The position numbers and the translations under genes are program-made. The notes under the pieces are model-generated. The model worked only from the letters and a program-made list of their open reading frames with translations, searched no databases and had not been told where the DNA came from. This document shows, piece by piece, positions 1-7,989 of a stretch of DNA of 64,000 nt; the first letter of the stretch is position 1; each line of letters opens with the position of its first letter. This DNA is from Rugosimonospora sp040255525 (GTDB lineage: Bacteria > Actinomycetota > Actinomycetes > Mycobacteriales > Micromonosporaceae). Where the stretch lies: NCBI GenBank assembly GCA_040255525.1, contig JBDZVD010000015.1, positions 1-64,000 on the forward strand, in the 5' to 3' direction.

Positions 1-870
1 GGCGGCCAGCACCCCGGCCGGACCCTGCTTGACCACGGCCAGCGCGACACCGGCCAGCACCCGGTGGGGCCGGGCGCCCCGATCGGTCAGCAGCGCGCCC
101 GCCGCCGCGGCGACGCCGGCCAGGCCCACGGCGGTACCGGTGGCGTGCCACCGCCGCCGCCCCCTCGGCGCGCCGAGCAGCTCGTGCCACCCGGGACCGT
201 ACAGCCGGCGCAGCAACGCGTCGTCGGCGTTGCCCCACTGCCGGCGCACGCTGACCCAGACGCTCTCCGGCCGGGGCGGGTGCTCGACGCGGCGCCGGCC
301 GCGCAGCAGCGTCCAGCCGGCGCGCCGCACCCGGTAGGCCAGCTCGGCGTCCTCCCGGTACGCGCGGGGGAACCGTTCGTCGAATCCCCCTGCGCCGGAC
401 AGCGCCTTTCTGCGGTACGCCATGTCCGCGGTGATCCACTCCGCCGCGGCCAGGCCCGCGGTCTCCCGCTGCCAGTCGTCCGGCCGGCCGGGTTCCGGCG
501 GTACCACGACCCGGCCCTGCACGCCTCCGGCACGGTCCGGCGCCGTGCGCAGCTCCGCCTCCAGCTCGCTGAACCATTCGAGCGAGGGCGCCACGTCGTC
601 GTCGAGGAACACCACCCACGCGCCCCGGCTCGCGCGCCACCCGGCGTTGCGGGCCGCCGCGGGTCCGACCCCTCCGCTGCCGAGCACCCGGACAGACGCC
701 GGTACGGGCAGCGGCGCCGGCGGGTCGCGCCGGTCGTCCACCACGACCAGCTCCACGCCGGTACCCGCCGGCAGTTGCGGCAGCAGCGCCTCGATCAGCC
801 GGGGCAGGCAGTCGCGGCCCAGCGTCGGGATCACGATGCTGATCGGCACCGCCGCACCGGGCGCGCTCAC
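1..870 (-). CDS. Family 2 glycosyltransferase (3' end outside window)
   Basis: The gene starts at GTG (870) in a GTGA overlap with the stop of the carbamoyltransferase and runs off the left edge, giving 290 visible codons. The N-terminus begins with the GT-A start (PISIVIPTLGRD), then a VVVDD strand at about residues 36-40. The metal-binding DDD motif follows in VVFLDDDVAPSLEWF. A later ERFPRAYREDAELAYR stretch is the typical ED acid motif of family 2 inverting enzymes. A hydrophobic stretch begins near the cut end, which may be a membrane anchor. From the family it should transfer a sugar from a nucleotide sugar; donor and acceptor are unknown. Translational coupling to a carbamoyltransferase suggests both modify one glycan or metabolite. 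Confidence 0.85.
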   Translation of the reverse strand, partial: MSAPGAAVPISIVIPTLGRDCLPRLIEALLPQLPAGTGVELVVVDDRRDPPAPLPVPASVRVLGSGGVGPAAARNAGWRASRGAWVVFLDDDVAPSLEWFSELEAELRTAPDRAGGVQGRVVVPPEPGRPDDWQRETAGLAAAEWITADMAYRRKALSGAGGFDERFPRAYREDAELAYRVRRAGWTLLRGRRRVEHPPRPESVWVSVRRQWGNADDALLRRLYGPGWHELLGAPRGRRRWHATGTAVGLAGVAAAAGALLTDRGARPHRVLAGVALAVVKQGPAGVLAA

Positions 871-2537
871 GCCGATCCTTCCGCAGCGGGTGTGCCGGCG
901 CGGCGCACCGCGAACGGACCGATCGCCAGCAGGTCGACCGGCGCCGAGCCGAACAGTTCCAGCGCGTCGTGCGGGGAGTCGACCATGGGCCGGCCCGCCG
1001 TGTTCAGCGACGTGTTGACCAGGACCGGCAGGCCGGTACGCCGGTCGAAGGCGCGCAGCAGCCGCGCCACCAGCGGTTCCCGCCGCGGGTCGACGGTCTG
1101 CACCCGGGCGGTCCCATCGACGTGGGTGACCGCCGGCAGCCGCTCGCGCCAGGCGTCGCTGACCCGGTGGACGAACAGCATGTACGGGCTGGGGAGCACC
1201 CCGTCGAAGATCTCCCCGGCCCGCTCCTCGAGCACCATCGGAGCCACCGGCCGGAACTGCTCGCGACCCTTGACGTCGTTGAGCCGTTCGGTGTTGTCCG
1301 CGTCTCCCGGATGGGCCAGCAGCGAACGGTGGCCCAGCGCCCTCGGGCCGTACTCGCTGCGCCCCTGGAACCAGGCGACGATGCCATCGGCGGCGAGCAC
1401 CTCGGCCGTGGTCTCGGCGATCGAGTCGGGTCGGGTGAACGGCACCCGTGCCGCCGTCAGGATCGCCGCGATCTCGTCGTCGGACCACGACCGGCCCAGG
1501 TCGGCGCCGGGCATCGGGTGGGTACGCACCCCCGCGTCCTCGGTCAGCGCCAGTGCCGCGCCCAGCGCGGTACCGGCGTCGCCGGCCGCCGGCTGCACCC
1601 ACACGTGCCGGAACGGGCCCTGTTCGGCCAGCCGCGCGTTGGCCACGCAGTTGAGCGCGACCCCCCCGGCCAGAACCAGCGACGGTGGCGCACCGGCCGC
1701 CTTGTACACCCAGCCGGTCAGGTCGAGCAGGACCTCTTCCAGCCGCTGCTGCACGCTGGCCGCGACATCGGCGTGCCGCTGCTCGAAGGGGCCGCCGGCC
1801 GGGCGCGGCGACCCGAAGTCGGCGAACCGCGGGCTCCGGTCGACCCGGAAGCCGCCCTCGCCGTCGGTGGTCACCGCGTGCCGCAGCTCGTCGAGGAAGC
1901 GAGGGGTACCCGAGGAGGCCAGCGCCATCACCTTGTACTCGTCGGAGGAGCGCAGGAAGCCGAGGTACGCGGTCAGGTCCTCGTAGAGCAGGCCGAGCGA
2001 GTGCGGCAGCCGCTGCGCGGCCAGGGGTTCCAGCGCCCCGTCGCGGTACCGCCCGGCCAGGTGGCTCGCGGCCTCGCCGCGCCCGTCCAGGACCAGGACC
2101 GCGCAGTCGCGGTGCCCCTGGTCGACCGGCGCGGCCAGGGCCGCCGAGGCGGCGTGCGCGACGTGATGCGGGACGAACCTGACCACGCTGGGATCGAGGC
2201 CGGGCAGCGCGGAGGCGAGAAACGCCGGCGCCCGGCGGGCGTAGTCCTGCCGCAGCCAGTCCCAGGGGTCGTCGAGGCCCAACTCCTCGGCCGGGCGGCA
2301 CAGTCCCGGATCGAACGAGTAGCCGACCGCGTCAAGGTCCTCCGGCCGCAGGCCGGCCCGTTCCAGGCACCAGCGCGCCGACTGCTCCGGCAGTTCCCAG
2401 GCAGAGAAGGGGACCGGACGCTTGCCATGCTTGCGCCGGCTGAACCGTTCCTCTTCGGCCGCCGCGACGACCTTGCCGTCCACCACCACTGCCGCGGCCG
2501 GGTCGTGGAAGACGGCGTTGACCCCGAGTACTCGCAT
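867..2537 (-). CDS. Carbamoyltransferase, NodU/CmcH family
   Basis: The protein has 556 residues, the usual family size. The N-terminus (GVNAVFHDPAAAVVVDG, then EEERFSRRKHGKRP) is the Kae1-like fold of O-carbamoyltransferases. The C-terminal half carries GIVAWFQGRSEYGPRALGHRS and VNTSLNTAGRPMVDSP, conserved in the YrdC-like carbamoyl-adenylate-forming part. Family members use carbamoyl phosphate and ATP to carbamoylate a hydroxyl on a sugar or antibiotic. The start ATG at 2537 fits the family N-terminus exactly. The gene overlaps the downstream glycosyltransferase by four bases (GTGA), so the pair is probably one operon acting on one glycoside. The substrate cannot be deduced. Confidence 0.9.
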   Translation of the reverse strand: MRVLGVNAVFHDPAAAVVVDGKVVAAAEEERFSRRKHGKRPVPFSAWELPEQSARWCLERAGLRPEDLDAVGYSFDPGLCRPAEELGLDDPWDWLRQDYARRAPAFLASALPGLDPSVVRFVPHHVAHAASAALAAPVDQGHRDCAVLVLDGRGEAASHLAGRYRDGALEPLAAQRLPHSLGLLYEDLTAYLGFLRSSDEYKVMALASSGTPRFLDELRHAVTTDGEGGFRVDRSPRFADFGSPRPAGGPFEQRHADVAASVQQRLEEVLLDLTGWVYKAAGAPPSLVLAGGVALNCVANARLAEQGPFRHVWVQPAAGDAGTALGAALALTEDAGVRTHPMPGADLGRSWSDDEIAAILTAARVPFTRPDSIAETTAEVLAADGIVAWFQGRSEYGPRALGHRSLLAHPGDADNTERLNDVKGREQFRPVAPMVLEERAGEIFDGVLPSPYMLFVHRVSDAWRERLPAVTHVDGTARVQTVDPRREPLVARLLRAFDRRTGLPVLVNTSLNTAGRPMVDSPHDALELFGSAPVDLLAIGPFAVRRAGTPAAEGSA

Positions 2538-2681
2538 AGGCGCCGGCTACCCCGGGCGGTCCGCCACTTAAACCAGCAATCCCTTCCGTGGGGCAAGAGT
2601 CTGCCCGGTACGGCGAATTGCCGACTCAGGGGCGTAAACACATCGACGCTGCGTCACATCGGTGAGTGTGAAGGCGCACGT

Positions 2682-3704
2682 TTGAACGGCGGACGGCCGG
2701 GGGATCCGAGGGCGTCCGGCGACGATGGAAGGGGGCGGTCCGGCACACTCGTGGTGGACCTGACCGGGGTGACCTTTATGGACTGCTCCTGCGTCGGCGT
2801 GCTCGCGGCGGGCGCGCGGCGGGCCGGGCCGGCCCGGCTGCGCGTGGTCGGGGTCGCGGGCCGGGTGCGGAAGGTCCTGGACATCACCGGCGCGGCCGCG
2901 ACTGTCGGGATCGACCCGGCCGGTACCGGCACCCCCGGGCACCAGCGGGACGCGGCGGTACTGGAGACGGTCGAGGCGGTGCTCGCCGCACGGGCCGTAC
3001 TCCCCGACCGCGACCCGCGCCGGGAGGCCCTGCGCACCGGGGCGGTCGAGCGCTGCGTACCGCTGGCGGCCCGGCTCGCCGGTCACTACCGTCCGGCCGG
3101 TCAGGCGGGTGACGACCTGGTGCAGGTCGCGCTGATCGGGATGATCAACGCGATCGACCGCTACGATCCCGCCCGGGGCGGCCGGTTCATCAGTTTCGCC
3201 CTGCCGACGGTCTTCGGTGAACTCCGCCGCCACTTCCGCGACCACACCTGGGGTGTCCACGTACCGCGACAGCTGCAGGAGTTGCGGCTGAGCATCGACC
3301 AGGCCGCGGACGCGCTGACCCAGCGGCTGCGCCACACCCCGAGCACGACCGAACTGGCGGAGCATCTCGCGGTGACGCGCGAGGAGGTGAACGAGGCGAT
3401 GCTCGCCGCCGCCGGGTACGCCCCGGCCTCGTTGTCACGCCCGCTCAGCGCCGCCTCGCCGACTCAGCTGGCCGACCTGATCGGCGAGCCGGACCGGGAG
3501 CTGGAGCGAGTGGAGCAGCGGGAGGCGATCATGCAGATGGTGGCCCGGCTTCCCGACCAGGAAAGGCAGGTGCTGACGCATCGCTTCTCGGGCAACCTGC
3601 CCCAGGCGCAGATCGCCCGGCTGCTGGGCGTGTCCCAGATGCAGGTGTCGCGCCTGCAGAGGCGCGCGCTGGCGCGCCTGCGGGTGCGCCTGCTCGCCTG
3701 CTGA
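2682..3704 (+). CDS. SigB/SigF-type RNA polymerase sigma factor fused to a truncated STAS domain
   Basis: The C-terminal 240 residues are a sigma-70 factor of the SigB/F/G stress-sporulation group. Region 2 is LIGMINAIDRYDPARGGRF and FALPTVFGELRRHFRD, region 3 is seen around STTELAEHLAVTREEV, and region 4 ends with the helix-turn-helix QAQIARLLGVSQMQVSRLQ. In front, in the same frame, lies the second half of a STAS domain (VVDLTGVTFMDCSCVGVL through VRKVLDITGA). Its first strands and helix are missing. The best start is uncertain: TTG at 2682 is used here, GTG at 2751 is the alternative, and no ATG/GTG lies upstream in frame that would restore a whole STAS domain. STAS domains normally bind anti-sigma kinases, so the fusion may act as sigma factor and antagonist together (inference). 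Confidence 0.8.
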   Translation: MNGGRPGDPRASGDDGRGRSGTLVVDLTGVTFMDCSCVGVLAAGARRAGPARLRVVGVAGRVRKVLDITGAAATVGIDPAGTGTPGHQRDAAVLETVEAVLAARAVLPDRDPRREALRTGAVERCVPLAARLAGHYRPAGQAGDDLVQVALIGMINAIDRYDPARGGRFISFALPTVFGELRRHFRDHTWGVHVPRQLQELRLSIDQAADALTQRLRHTPSTTELAEHLAVTREEVNEAMLAAAGYAPASLSRPLSAASPTQLADLIGEPDRELERVEQREAIMQMVARLPDQERQVLTHRFSGNLPQAQIARLLGVSQMQVSRLQRRALARLRVRLLAC

Positions 3705-3724
3705 CACCCGAAGCGGTCGCCGAC

Positions 3725-3751
3725 GCGGCGGCCCCGGCCGCGGGCCGCCGC
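3725..3751. terminator. Bidirectional hairpin between convergent genes
   Basis: A perfect 10-bp inverted repeat (GCGGCGGCCC / GGGCCGCCGC) with a 7-base loop sits in the 67-bp gap between the sigma factor gene and the ctaD stop. There is no T-tract, as is usual in actinomycetes. Confidence 0.6.
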
Positions 3752-3771
3752 GCCTCGGCCTGCCCTACCCC

Positions 3772-5496
3772 TCATCGGTCTGCGTCACAGTCGGACTCCT
3801 TCCCGAACGAAGCCGCGCGGCCGCGCGCCCCGGCGGCCAGTTGCGGGAACTTCAGGTCGAACGCGGGGCGCTCCGAGCGGATGCGCGGCAGGTGGTTGAA
3901 GTTGCGCAGCGGCGGCGGGCATTCGGCCACCCATTCCAGGGAGTTGCCGTACCCCCACGGGTCGGCGACCTCCACCACGCGGCCCGCCTTGTAGGACTTG
4001 TAAACGTTCCACAGGAACGGCAGCAAGGAGGCGCCGAGGATGAACGCACCGACGCTGGAGACCGTGTTCAACGTGGTGAACCCGTCGGTCGGCAGGTAGT
4101 CCGCGTACCGGCGGGGCATCCCCGCCGCGCCCAACCAGTGCTGTACCAGAAACGTGGTGTGAAACCCGATGAACGTCAGCCAGAAGTGCACCTTGCCCAG
4201 CCGCTCATCCAACAGCCGGCCGGTCATCTTCGGGAACCAGAAATACACCCCCGCGAACACCGCGAACACGATCGTCCCGAACAGCACGTAGTGGAAGTGC
4301 GCCACCACGAAGTACGTGTCCGTCACGTGGAAATCGATCGGCGGACTGGCCAGCAACACCCCCGACAAGCCACCCAACAGGAACGTCACCAGGAACCCGA
4401 CCGAAAACAGCATCGGTGACTCGAACGTCAACTGTCCCTTCCACATCGTCCCGATCCAGTTGAAGAACTTGATGCCGGTGGGGATCGCGATCAGGTACGA
4501 CAGGAAGGAGAAGAACGGCAGCAGCACCTGCCCGGTGGCGAACATGTGATGTGCCCACACCGTCATCGACAGGCCGGCGATCCCCAGCGTCGCCCCGACC
4601 ATCCCCTTGTACCCGAACAACGGCCGCCGGGCGAACACCGGGATCACCTCGGCGATGATGCCGAAGAACGGCAACGCCACGATGTACACCTCGGGATGCC
4701 CGAAGAACCAGAACAGGTGCTGCCACAACAACGGCCCACCGGTGGCCGCGTCGTACACGTGCGCGCCCAGCACCCGATCGGCCATCGCGGCCAGCAACGC
4801 CGCGGCCAGGATCGGGAACACCATCAACACCAGAATCGCGGTGATCAGAATATTCCAGGTGAAGATCGGCAGCCGGAACATCGTCATCCCCGGCGCCCGC
4901 AACGTGATGATGGTCGTCACCATGTTCACCGCGCCGAGGATCGTCCCCAACCCGGAGATGACCAGTCCGACGAACCACATGTTCGCGCCCACCCCGGGGG
5001 TGTTGGACCCACTCGCCAGCGGCTGGTAGGCCGTCCAGCCGAAGTCCGCCGCCCCGTCCGGGGTCAGGAACCCGCCCACGACCATCAACCCGCCGAACAG
5101 ATACAGCCAGTACGCCAACGCGTTCAACCGCGGAAACGCCACGTCCGGAGCGCCGATCTGCAGCGGCACGATGTAGTTCGCGAACGCGAACAGGATCGGC
5201 GTCGCGAACAACAACAACATGATCGTGCCGTGCGCGGTGAACAACTGGTTGTACTGCTCCGGCGACAGGAACTGCAGCCCCGGCCGGGCCAACTCCGCCC
5301 GCATCGCCAGCGCCATCGCACCGCCGACCAGGAAGAATCCGAACGCCGTGACCAGATACAACAAGCCGATCTGCTTCGCGTCCGTGGTCCGGATCGTCCG
5401 CGCCAGCCAGGAACCTCTCGGTGCCTGGCGCACCCGCCGGGACCGGGTCGCGATCGGCTGCGGTCGCAGTTGTCCGGGCGGCGATGTCGTGGTCAT
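3772..5496 (-). CDS. ctaD: Cytochrome c oxidase subunit I
   Basis: This is the catalytic subunit of the aa3-type terminal oxidase of the respiratory chain, an integral membrane protein that reduces O2 and pumps protons. The 574 residues match the actinobacterial family length. Heme and copper ligand segments are present: NQLFTAHGTIML (heme a His), FGHPEVYI (CuB His and cross-linked Tyr), WAHHMF (the two CuB histidines), and VVAHFHYVLFG (heme a3 and heme a histidines). The start is ATG at 5496, preceded by GGGGA, and gives the N-terminus MTTTSPP. No ctaC or ctaE lies beside it, so it is a stand-alone or additional copy. Neighbouring genes are functionally unrelated. Confidence 0.97.
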   Translation of the reverse strand: MTTTSPPGQLRPQPIATRSRRVRQAPRGSWLARTIRTTDAKQIGLLYLVTAFGFFLVGGAMALAMRAELARPGLQFLSPEQYNQLFTAHGTIMLLLFATPILFAFANYIVPLQIGAPDVAFPRLNALAYWLYLFGGLMVVGGFLTPDGAADFGWTAYQPLASGSNTPGVGANMWFVGLVISGLGTILGAVNMVTTIITLRAPGMTMFRLPIFTWNILITAILVLMVFPILAAALLAAMADRVLGAHVYDAATGGPLLWQHLFWFFGHPEVYIVALPFFGIIAEVIPVFARRPLFGYKGMVGATLGIAGLSMTVWAHHMFATGQVLLPFFSFLSYLIAIPTGIKFFNWIGTMWKGQLTFESPMLFSVGFLVTFLLGGLSGVLLASPPIDFHVTDTYFVVAHFHYVLFGTIVFAVFAGVYFWFPKMTGRLLDERLGKVHFWLTFIGFHTTFLVQHWLGAAGMPRRYADYLPTDGFTTLNTVSSVGAFILGASLLPFLWNVYKSYKAGRVVEVADPWGYGNSLEWVAECPPPLRNFNHLPRIRSERPAFDLKFPQLAAGARGRAASFGKESDCDADR

Positions 5497-5668
5497 CGCG
5501 GCGTGTCCCCTCGACCGGTGGTACCAGAACGGAAGACGCCCGACTACCCCGGCGGGCTCCCGGCTAAACCGGAGCGCCCCGTCCACCGAACGGCGGCGGG
5601 CTCGACGCAATCGGCGGGAAGGGGCCGGTTGCTTTCCGGGTCCGCGCTTGCCCGTGGATGATGGACAC

Positions 5669-6625
5669 GTGCCGGATAGCCAGAATCTCGTACTGCTCGA
5701 CACCGACATCGGCAATGACATCGACGATGCTCTCTGCTTGGCGTACCTGCTCGCACAGCCGCGCTGCGCGCTGCTCGGCATCACCACGGTCACCGCCGAA
5801 CCCCAGACGCGGGCCCGCCTGGCCAGCGTGCTGTGCCGGGCGGCGCAGCGCACCGTTCCCATCTTCCCCGGCACCGCCGACCCGCTTTCCGGCCCCGCGG
5901 TCCAGGGTCCGCCTCCGCAAGCGGTGGCGCTCACCGGCTGGGACCACGACACCCGCTTCCCCTCCGGGCAGGCGGTGGACTTCATGCGGCAGACCATCCG
6001 CGCCCATCCGGGGCAGGTGACCCTGCTGGCGATCGGGCCGCTGACCAACGTGGCGCTGCTGTTCGCGTCCGACCCGGGGATACCCGGGATGCTGCGGTCG
6101 CTGGTCCTGATGGGCGGAGCGTTCGGTACCGTGGCCGGACCGGAATGGAACATCCACTGCGACCCCGAGGCGGCCGCCCGGGTGTACGCGGCGCCGGTCG
6201 CGCGCCACCACTCCATCGGCCTCGACGTCACGACGAGGGTACGGATGGATGCCGCCGCGTTCCTGCGTCGCTGCGACGCACCGCTCCTGGCCCCGGTGGC
6301 CGACATGAGCGCACCATGGTTCGCCGACCGGCCGGAGGTCACGTTTCACGACCCGCTGGCCGCGGCGGTCATCTTCGAGCCGTCGCTGGTCTCGTTCGCC
6401 GCGGGTGAGGTGACGGTCAGCCGCACCCCGGGGCCGGCGGCCGGCGGTACGGCCTGGGCGCCGGCCACCCCGGACGGCACCGCACCGCACCGGGTCGCGG
6501 TCGACGTGCGACCGGCGGCGTTTATCGACCACTACTTCACGACGATCGCCGCGTTCCCCGCCGGCCGCCCCGGCGATCCGGCCGGCGCCGATCGGACCGG
6601 CGGCCATCCGGAGTCCGGGGCCTGA
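5669..6625 (+). CDS. Nucleoside hydrolase (IUNH family)
   Basis: The 318-residue protein begins with the Ca2+-binding signature LLDTDIGNDIDDA (residues 9-21), the hallmark of inosine-uridine preferring N-ribohydrolases. TLLAIGPLTNVA and LVLMGGAF and NIHCDPEAA follow in the family order, and HDPLAAAV carries the last metal Asp. Such enzymes cleave the N-glycosidic bond of ribonucleosides for salvage. The start is taken as GTG 5669; an in-frame GTG at 5654 is possible and no strong ribosome binding site decides. It is transcribed divergently from ctaD across 172 bases. An NCS1-type base permease lies in the window (25.7 kb) but far away. Confidence 0.9.
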   Translation: MPDSQNLVLLDTDIGNDIDDALCLAYLLAQPRCALLGITTVTAEPQTRARLASVLCRAAQRTVPIFPGTADPLSGPAVQGPPPQAVALTGWDHDTRFPSGQAVDFMRQTIRAHPGQVTLLAIGPLTNVALLFASDPGIPGMLRSLVLMGGAFGTVAGPEWNIHCDPEAAARVYAAPVARHHSIGLDVTTRVRMDAAAFLRRCDAPLLAPVADMSAPWFADRPEVTFHDPLAAAVIFEPSLVSFAAGEVTVSRTPGPAAGGTAWAPATPDGTAPHRVAVDVRPAAFIDHYFTTIAAFPAGRPGDPAGADRTGGHPESGA

Positions 6626-6633
6626 GTCGGTGA

Positions 6634-6652
6634 GCCGCCGGAGCCCGGCGGC
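6634..6652. terminator. Hairpin after nucleoside hydrolase
   Basis: GCCGCCGG, loop AGC, CCGGCGGC form a perfect 8-bp stem just past the nucleoside hydrolase stop, before the convergent ThuA-like gene. Confidence 0.5.
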
Positions 6653-6749
6653 TGGCGGCCACCCGAGTCCGGCCCCGGTTCGCCCGCCCGGTCGACCAGG
6701 CCCGGTCTCCCCTGCCCGGTCGCCCAGGTTCGGGACCCCGGGCCGCCGG

Positions 6750-7412
6750 CTACCGGCTGGCCCAGAGCAGACCGCGTTCGGTGAGCGTGCGCACCTCGCG
6801 CTGGTCGAGATCCTCCAGCTTGTGGCCGACCGTGGAGACGAAAATCTTGCCCTCGCCCCATCGACGGGTCCAGACCGCCGGTACCACCACGTCCTGCCGC
6901 CACGCGGTCGCGGGGCCGGCCCGGAACCGGGTCGTGGCCAGCACGTCGCTGCCCGCGTCGGTGAGCACCCAGTACTGCTCGGTGTGCAGGCTCCAGCGGT
7001 CGAGGCCGGCGACGATGGGATGCTCGGCCCGCTCGGGCACCACCTCGACGTCGTAGTCGACGAAGCCGCCGGGGTGCTCGGCGAACTGCCCGCCGGTCAA
7101 CTGCAGGTAGGCCGACGAGTTGCGGAAGGCGTCCACGATCCCGCCGTGCCAGCCGGCGAACCCGGTACCCGCACGGACCGCGGAGATGAGTCCGGCCAGT
7201 TGGTCCTCGGCGATCGTCCCCATCGTCCAGCACTGCACGACGAGGTCGGCTCGGGTCATCGTGCCGGCGTCGGTGTAGACCGCGAGGTCGTCGCTGACCT
7301 CGACGGCGAAGCCGTTGTCCCGCAGGAAGGGGATGAACCGGTCGGTGGCCTCGACCGGGCGGTGCCCGTCCCAGCCGCCCCGGACGACAAGCGCGGTTCG
7401 GTTTCCGGTCAT
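6750..7412 (-). CDS. ThuA-like domain protein (trehalose utilisation / sugar-metabolism type)
   Basis: The 220-residue protein matches the glutamine-amidotransferase-like ThuA fold. It has TALVVRGGWDGHRPVEATD at the N-terminus, DLVVQCWTMGTI, then FAGWHGGIVDAFRNS, where GWHGG is the characteristic ThuA turn. EHPIVAGLDRW and EQYWVL and WTRRWGEGKIF follow in family order. ThuA members occur in sugar catabolic clusters; the exact reaction is not settled. ATG 7412 overlaps the stop of the upstream Tat-signal gene (ATGA), so the two are coupled. A LacI-type operator upstream of the pair suggests sugar control. Confidence 0.85.
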   Translation of the reverse strand: MTGNRTALVVRGGWDGHRPVEATDRFIPFLRDNGFAVEVSDDLAVYTDAGTMTRADLVVQCWTMGTIAEDQLAGLISAVRAGTGFAGWHGGIVDAFRNSSAYLQLTGGQFAEHPGGFVDYDVEVVPERAEHPIVAGLDRWSLHTEQYWVLTDAGSDVLATTRFRAGPATAWRQDVVVPAVWTRRWGEGKIFVSTVGHKLEDLDQREVRTLTERGLLWASR

Positions 7413-7657
7413 GCCGAAAGCCTGCACAGCACCGGGTGGTGCGGTGCGCGGGCCAGCCGGTCGGCGATGGCGTAGTAGGCCGGTTTGGGTCGCGGCCGCC
7501 ACCAGCGCAGCGGCGGGCGGAGCTTCCCGGTCGGCGAGGCGGGGCCGGCCGGACCGGCCAGGCCGGTGCCGCCGGCCGCGGCCAGGCCGGCGGCACCGGT
7601 GGCACCGGCGTCACCGAGCAGCAGAGACCGGCGGGACGGGACACGGTTGTCGGTCAT
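7409..7657 (-). CDS. Small Tat-signal protein upstream of the ThuA-like gene
   Basis: An 82-residue ORF starts at ATG 7657 behind a strong ribosome binding site (GGAGGAGG eight bases upstream). The N-terminus reads SRRSLLLG followed by an Ala/Gly-rich hydrophobic stretch of about 25 residues, which fits a twin-arginine export signal. The remaining 45 residues are Pro/Arg/Trp-rich and match no family that I recognise. It may be a short exported protein, or the surviving front of a longer Tat-exported enzyme whose body was lost by deletion, as ThuA genes often sit beside Tat-exported sugar proteins. It overlaps the ThuA-like gene by four bases. Confidence 0.55.
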   Translation of the reverse strand: MTDNRVPSRRSLLLGDAGATGAAGLAAAGGTGLAGPAGPASPTGKLRPPLRWWRPRPKPAYYAIADRLARAPHHPVLCRLSA

Positions 7658-7696
7658 GGTGTTGCCTCCTCCGGGCGGGCGGCGCCGCGATGGTTG

Positions 7697-7708
7697 CAAA
7701 TCGTTTTG
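7697..7708. promoter_or_regulatory. Probable LacI-family operator before the Tat/ThuA pair
   Basis: CAAATCGTTTTG differs by one base from the perfect palindrome CAAAACGTTTTG found in front of the neighbouring LacI gene. It lies 40-51 bases upstream of the ATG at 7657, where a repressor would block transcription. Confidence 0.65.
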
Positions 7709-7779
7709 GCGCACACTCGCTGGCAGCGTACGGTCCCCGTCGATTCGCTGGCAAGAGTTGGTTGCCTGGCTGCGCTCAG

Positions 7780-7879
7780 NNNNNNNNNNNNNNNNNNNNN
7801 NNNNNNNNNNNNNNNNNNNNNNNNNNNNNNNNNNNNNNNNNNNNNNNNNNNNNNNNNNNNNNNNNNNNNNNNNNNNNNN
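7780..7879. other. Assembly gap of 100 N
   Basis: Exactly 100 undetermined bases, a conventional placeholder size. The base runs on both sides end or begin inside the same 55-bp repeat, so the gap most likely hides further tandem copies. Confidence 0.95.
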
Positions 7880-7989
7880 ACCCCAACCCCGCGCCTGTAC
7901 TCGCCTCGCCACACACCGGCTCGGCTGCGCTCAGACCCCAACCCCGCGCCTGTACTCGCCTCGCCACACACCGGCTCGGCTGCGCTCAG
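7880..7989. repeat. 55-bp tandem repeat, two complete copies next to the gap
   Basis: Two identical 55-bp units (7880-7934 and 7935-7989) begin ACCCCAACCCCGCG and end GGCTGCGCTCAG. The sequence left of the gap also ends CTGCGCTCAG (7770-7779), the end of another unit. The unit is not a multiple of three and the region is non-coding. The stop codon of the LacI gene (7986-7988) lies within the last unit. Confidence 0.95.

Noticed and set aside
969..2681. Long plus-strand reading frame opposite the carbamoyltransferase, joined to the sigma factor
   Set aside because: It is the high-GC mirror of the minus-strand gene; its product is Arg/Gly/Pro-rich with no family pattern. Only the part after 2682 shows STAS and sigma motifs.
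5497..6342. Minus-strand extension of ctaD to 6342
   Set aside because: It runs opposite the nucleoside hydrolase and adds about 280 unconserved residues before the true N-terminus MTTTSPP.
7880..7989. CRISPR array
   Set aside because: The 55-bp units are directly adjacent without spacers and there are no cas genes; it is a plain tandem repeat.
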